NCBI GenBank assembly: GCA_016200135.1
Contig: JACQFI010000070.1
Span: 72,356 to 136,355, forward strand
DNA from: Planctomycetota bacterium
GTDB taxonomy: Bacteria > Planctomycetota > SZUA-567 > H5-PLA8
Length of the DNA: 64,000 nt
Direction: 5' to 3'
This document shows, in pieces, positions 61,324 to 64,000 of the stretch. Position 1 is the stretch's first letter. The number at the start of each line of letters is the position of its first letter. Both the position numbers and the translations under genes were made by a program. The notes under the pieces were generated by a model, which saw only the letters and a list, made by a program, of their open reading frames with translations, did no database searches and had not been told where the DNA came from.

Positions 61324-62385
61324 ATGGCCAAGAAACTCAAAGTGGGCGTGATCGGCGTCGGCGGCATCGCGAAGACGCACTTCCCCGGCTGGAAGAGCAG
61401 CCCCGACGCGGAGCTGGTGGCTCTGGCCGATCCCGTGGGCGACGTGCTGAAGAAGGTCGCCGCCGAGCAGGGCGTGACTAAGACCTACGAGAAGCCCGAG
61501 GACCTGCTCGCCGACAAGGACCTCGACATTATCGACGTCTGCACGCCGAACATGTACCACGCGCCGCTCACCATCGCCGCGCTCGAGGCCGGCAAGCACG
61601 TGCTCTGCGAGAAGCCGCTCGCGCCGACGCCGGCCGAGATCCGCAAGATGATCGCGGCGCGCGACAAGGCCAAGAAGCTGCTCATGACCGCGCAGCACTT
61701 CCGCTTCGACGGGCGCTCGAAGGCGCTCAAGGCCGAGATCGAGGGCGGTCGGCTGGGCGAGGTCTACCACGCGCGCGGTTGGATGCTGCGGCGCGCCGGC
61801 CTGCTCCCGCGCACCAGCTTCACGCTCAAGAAGCACAGCGGCGGCGGCCCGTGCATCGACATCGGCGTGCACATCCTCGACCTGACGCTCTGGATGATGG
61901 GCAACCCCAAGCCCGTCGCGGTCTCCGGCATCACGCAGGACCGTCTGCGCAAGATCCCGGGCTCGTTTACGCCCTGGGGCGGCCTGCTGCCGCGCGACAA
62001 GGATTGGGATGTGGAAGAGTTCGCCTCCGCGTTCGTGCGCTTTTCCAACGGCGCGACGATGGTGCTGGAAGTGAGCTGGCTGCTGCACCACAAGACCACG
62101 GGTGAAGACATGCAGATGTGGCTCTACGGCGACAAGGGCGGCGCGCACTGGCCCGCGCTGGAACTCCTCGAGACCAACTACAAGACCCAGCAGCACTTGA
62201 ACACGCAGCTCGTGCAGTCCGGCGGCATGGAAGCGCATGCGGCCGAGTGCGTCGCCTTTGCGGATGCGGTGGCGTACGGCAAGCCCTCGCCGGTTCCTTC
62301 CGAACAGTCGCTCGACGTGCTCTCGATCCTGGACGGCATCTACCGCAGTTCCGCGGCCAATAAGGAGATTGCCCTGTCCGAGTAA
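61324..62385 (+). CDS. Gfo/Idh/MocA-family oxidoreductase
   Basis: 353 aa from ATG 61324 (AAGGAAA upstream). The nucleotide-binding fold is at the start (VGVIGVGGIAKTHF), then DIIDVCTPNMYHAPL and the catalytic Lys in HVLCEKPLAPT. The C-terminal sheet domain has GGGPCIDIGVHILDLTLWMMG with the conserved Asp/His pair. NAD(P)-dependent oxidation or reduction of a sugar or inositol derivative. It lacks a Tat signal, so it is cytoplasmic. Closed by the terminator at 62411. Confidence 0.9.
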   Translation: MAKKLKVGVIGVGGIAKTHFPGWKSSPDAELVALADPVGDVLKKVAAEQGVTKTYEKPEDLLADKDLDIIDVCTPNMYHAPLTIAALEAGKHVLCEKPLAPTPAEIRKMIAARDKAKKLLMTAQHFRFDGRSKALKAEIEGGRLGEVYHARGWMLRRAGLLPRTSFTLKKHSGGGPCIDIGVHILDLTLWMMGNPKPVAVSGITQDRLRKIPGSFTPWGGLLPRDKDWDVEEFASAFVRFSNGATMVLEVSWLLHHKTTGEDMQMWLYGDKGGAHWPALELLETNYKTQQHLNTQLVQSGGMEAHAAECVAFADAVAYGKPSPVPSEQSLDVLSILDGIYRSSAANKEIALSE

Positions 62386-62410
62386 CCTCCGCAGGCGGCA
62401 GACGATCCAG

Positions 62411-62447
62411 ACGCGCGGGCCATATGCTATGGCTCGCGCGTTTTTTT
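62411..62447 (+). terminator. Rho-independent terminator
   Basis: 13-position stem (62411-62423 with 62429-62441, one G-U pair, loop ATGCT) followed by seven T. Confidence 0.85.
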
Positions 62448-62581
62448 ATTGGAGCTGAATTCCGAATGAATCAGACCCATTCCAAAGGACAGGTGCCTAT
62501 CCTGAGCCGATGGGGGTAAGGTAATGCAGACACCGCGCGGCGAAGGCCGCCGGTTCTATTAACCCAAGGGGAATCGAAACG

Positions 62582-63727
62582 ATGCTCGCCACCGCCCAGC
62601 CCGATCTCGCGACGCTGCTCAAGCGGATGCCCAAGGTCCCCGCGCTGCCGGCCCCGTCGGGCAAGGTCGTGCGCGTGCAGGACACCGCCGGCCTGGTGAA
62701 GGCCATCGCGGAGCTTGAAGACGGCGTCACGGTCCTGCTCGCGGACGGCGTCTACGCGCCGCCGCCGGATCTGACGATCCGCAACCACGGCGTCTCGTTC
62801 CGAAGCGAGAGCGGCGACCGCGAGAAAACGATCATCGATGCGGGCGGCAAGCGCGTAAACATGCTTTGCGTGGTCGGCGCGAGGGACTGCACAATCGCGG
62901 ACGTGACCTTCCGCAACAGCGAACTCTACGGCGTGCGCATTTATGGCGACGGCGGCGTGAAGAACACGCACATCCACAACGTGAAGTTCCACAACATCTG
63001 GACGCGCGGCCTGAAAGGCACGAACCCGAAGTACATCATGGACAACGGCCAGCAACCCCAGAGCGAGGCCGATGCCTTGCGCGGCCGGCCCATGGGCGGG
63101 CTCGTGCAGCACTGCCTCTTTCTCTGCGACACGCCCAAGCCCTGGCCGGGCTACCACGAGCCGGATTACATCAGCGGCATCGACATGATGGGCCTGAAGG
63201 ACTGGACCTTTTCCGACAACCTCTTCGTCGGCATCCGCGGCCAGAGCGGCGGCGGGCGCGGCGCGATCTTCATCTGGGTGGGCTCGGAAGACGTAATCGC
63301 CGAGCGGAACCTGATCGTGAATTGCGACCGCGGCATCAGCTTTGGCAATCCGTCGGGCCAGTTCCCGCAGGTGACCCGCGGGATCGTGCGCAACAATTGG
63401 ATCGTGGCCGGCGTGAACAAAGCCATCGAACAGAGCGGCACGCTGGACAACGAGGTCCACCACAATAACATCTACTCACCGCATTGGGACTACGAACGCA
63501 CTGTGATCTTCAGCGAAGGCAGCAAGGGCGCGCGCTGCCACCACAATGCCATCCACGGCCGCATCGTGGTGACGCCGGACGCGCAGGCGGACCTCGAAGA
63601 GAATCAAGCCGGCAAGCAGGAAGATATCTTCGAGAGCCCCGAGACCGGCGACCTGTGTTTAACGCCGAAAGCGCAACGGAAATTCGGCGCTGGCATGGGC
63701 GCTGAGTGGAACGGCTCTAAAGATTGA
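62582..63727 (+). CDS. Right-handed parallel beta-helix (pectate-lyase-like) protein
   Basis: 381 aa. Repeating beta-helix turns: GVTVLLADGVYAPPPDLTIRNHGVSFRSES, CTIADVTFRNSELYGVRIYGDGGVKNTHIHNVKFHNI, DWTFSDNLFVGIRG, DVIAERNLIVNCDRGISFG, IVRNNWIVAGVNKAIEQSG. The fold is that of polysaccharide lyases and related carbohydrate-active proteins. No signal peptide is present from ATG 62582, which is odd for an extracellular polysaccharide enzyme. It follows the Gfo/Idh/MocA gene but behind a terminator. Confidence 0.82.
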   Translation: MLATAQPDLATLLKRMPKVPALPAPSGKVVRVQDTAGLVKAIAELEDGVTVLLADGVYAPPPDLTIRNHGVSFRSESGDREKTIIDAGGKRVNMLCVVGARDCTIADVTFRNSELYGVRIYGDGGVKNTHIHNVKFHNIWTRGLKGTNPKYIMDNGQQPQSEADALRGRPMGGLVQHCLFLCDTPKPWPGYHEPDYISGIDMMGLKDWTFSDNLFVGIRGQSGGGRGAIFIWVGSEDVIAERNLIVNCDRGISFGNPSGQFPQVTRGIVRNNWIVAGVNKAIEQSGTLDNEVHHNNIYSPHWDYERTVIFSEGSKGARCHHNAIHGRIVVTPDAQADLEENQAGKQEDIFESPETGDLCLTPKAQRKFGAGMGAEWNGSKD

Positions 63728-63758
63728 ATGGGCACGATCTCAGCATGTCCTAGCAAGG

Positions 63759-64000
63759 TCATGCGTTCTTGCGACGGAAGCCCATGCGGCCCTTGGGCGG
63801 CTCGGGCGGCGGTTCCATGAGTTCGCGGATGGCCTGAAAGACGACGGCGAACTGCTTGTCGTACTTTTGTTCGAGTACATCCAGGCGACGGGAGAGATCC
63901 TTGTGTGTGGCAAGTAACTGGCGCAGACGAACGAACGCGCGCATGACGTCGATGTTGACCTGAACCGCCCGTGGGCTATGCAGGACGCTGGAGAGCATGG
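63759..64000 (-). CDS. ORF6N-domain protein, C-terminal part (cut by window edge)
   Basis: The visible 80 residues ([61 protein letters not shown], split in the family at known points) are the C-terminal part of ORF6N-domain proteins, phage-derived DNA-binding or antirepressor-like proteins found in many bacterial chromosomes. It ends in a Pro-rich tail and GFRRKNA. The frame stays open through the right window edge, so ATG 63998 is internal and the KilA-N-like ORF6N domain itself lies outside. Confidence 0.8.
   Translation of the reverse strand, partial: MLSSVLHSPRAVQVNIDVMRAFVRLRQLLATHKDLSRRLDVLEQKYDKQFAVVFQAIRELMEPPPEPPKGRMGFRRKNA

Noticed and set aside
1..64000. tRNA, rRNA, insertion sequences, integrase and origin of replication
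   Set aside because: I looked for cloverleaf-like and transposase/integrase signals and saw none that I could support.

Overview
The window is GC-rich, densely coded bacterial DNA with Gram-negative envelope genes: TolC, an RND pump, porins, lipoproteins and an ExbB/ExbD motor. Several features point to the PVC group, most likely a Planctomycetota-like organism. These are a short N-terminal zinc ribbon on a membrane protein (Cys-x2-Cys...Cys-x2-Cys), a TPR/toroid/ExbB/ExbD/ExbD cluster, DUF4384-type Ser/Thr kinases, many secreted proteins with Lys/Pro/Glu-rich tails, and BNR, beta-helix and Gfo/Idh/MocA sugar genes. This placement is an inference from gene content. No rRNA, tRNA, CRISPR array, insertion sequence or replication origin was recognised.

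Layout. 1-6130: purB (cut by the left edge), small conserved-looking proteins including two very short ORFs (1897-2007 and 2666-2782), a carboxymuconolactone decarboxylase-like protein, an M48 membrane protease and an SDR. 6189-18851: an efflux and porin block, all on the minus strand and less GC-rich in its left half. It holds an adaptor-RND-TolC-ChrB operon preceded by three tandem paralogous OprP/OprO-like porins, each with its own terminator hairpin. 19109-27051: mixed housekeeping and accessory genes. These include a PHP phosphoesterase gene broken by a deletion and frameshift, a divergent PhyH dioxygenase/AraC pair, an APS kinase with an unusual C-terminal winged-helix-like domain, a NUDIX hydrolase and a D-lactate dehydrogenase-type enzyme. 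27232-35482: a Ca2+-type P-ATPase, a Ser/Thr kinase, a lipoprotein, and a histidine kinase/NtrC-like regulator pair whose regulator lacks the GAFTGA sigma-54 loop.

35732-43370 is the most interesting region. A very large secreted helical-repeat protein is followed by a protein with a TonB-like membrane anchor (acidic N-terminus and an S-x3-H transmembrane motif) joined to an alpha/alpha-toroid (prenyltransferase/squalene-cyclase-like) domain, then ExbB and two ExbD-like proteins, closed by a clear terminator. It looks like a Ton/Tol-type energy-transducing system in which a toroid replaces the TonB C-terminal domain. 43619-54044 holds more envelope proteins: a paired membrane-protein operon, a YiiX-like cysteine hydrolase, a catalytically dead double-trypsin protein translated in overlap with an intact HtrA-like protease, a HEAT-repeat protein, and two large envelope proteins. 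54310-64000 holds a DUF3108 protein, xylose isomerase, a frameshifted GT39-like glycosyltransferase, a polytopic membrane protein, a BNR-repeat protein, a Gfo/Idh/MocA oxidoreductase, a beta-helix protein and the end of an ORF6N-domain gene.

Two intergenic inverted repeats built from A/T-rich short words (22913-22987 and 29957-30049) sit directly against stop codons and look like dispersed genomic repeats.
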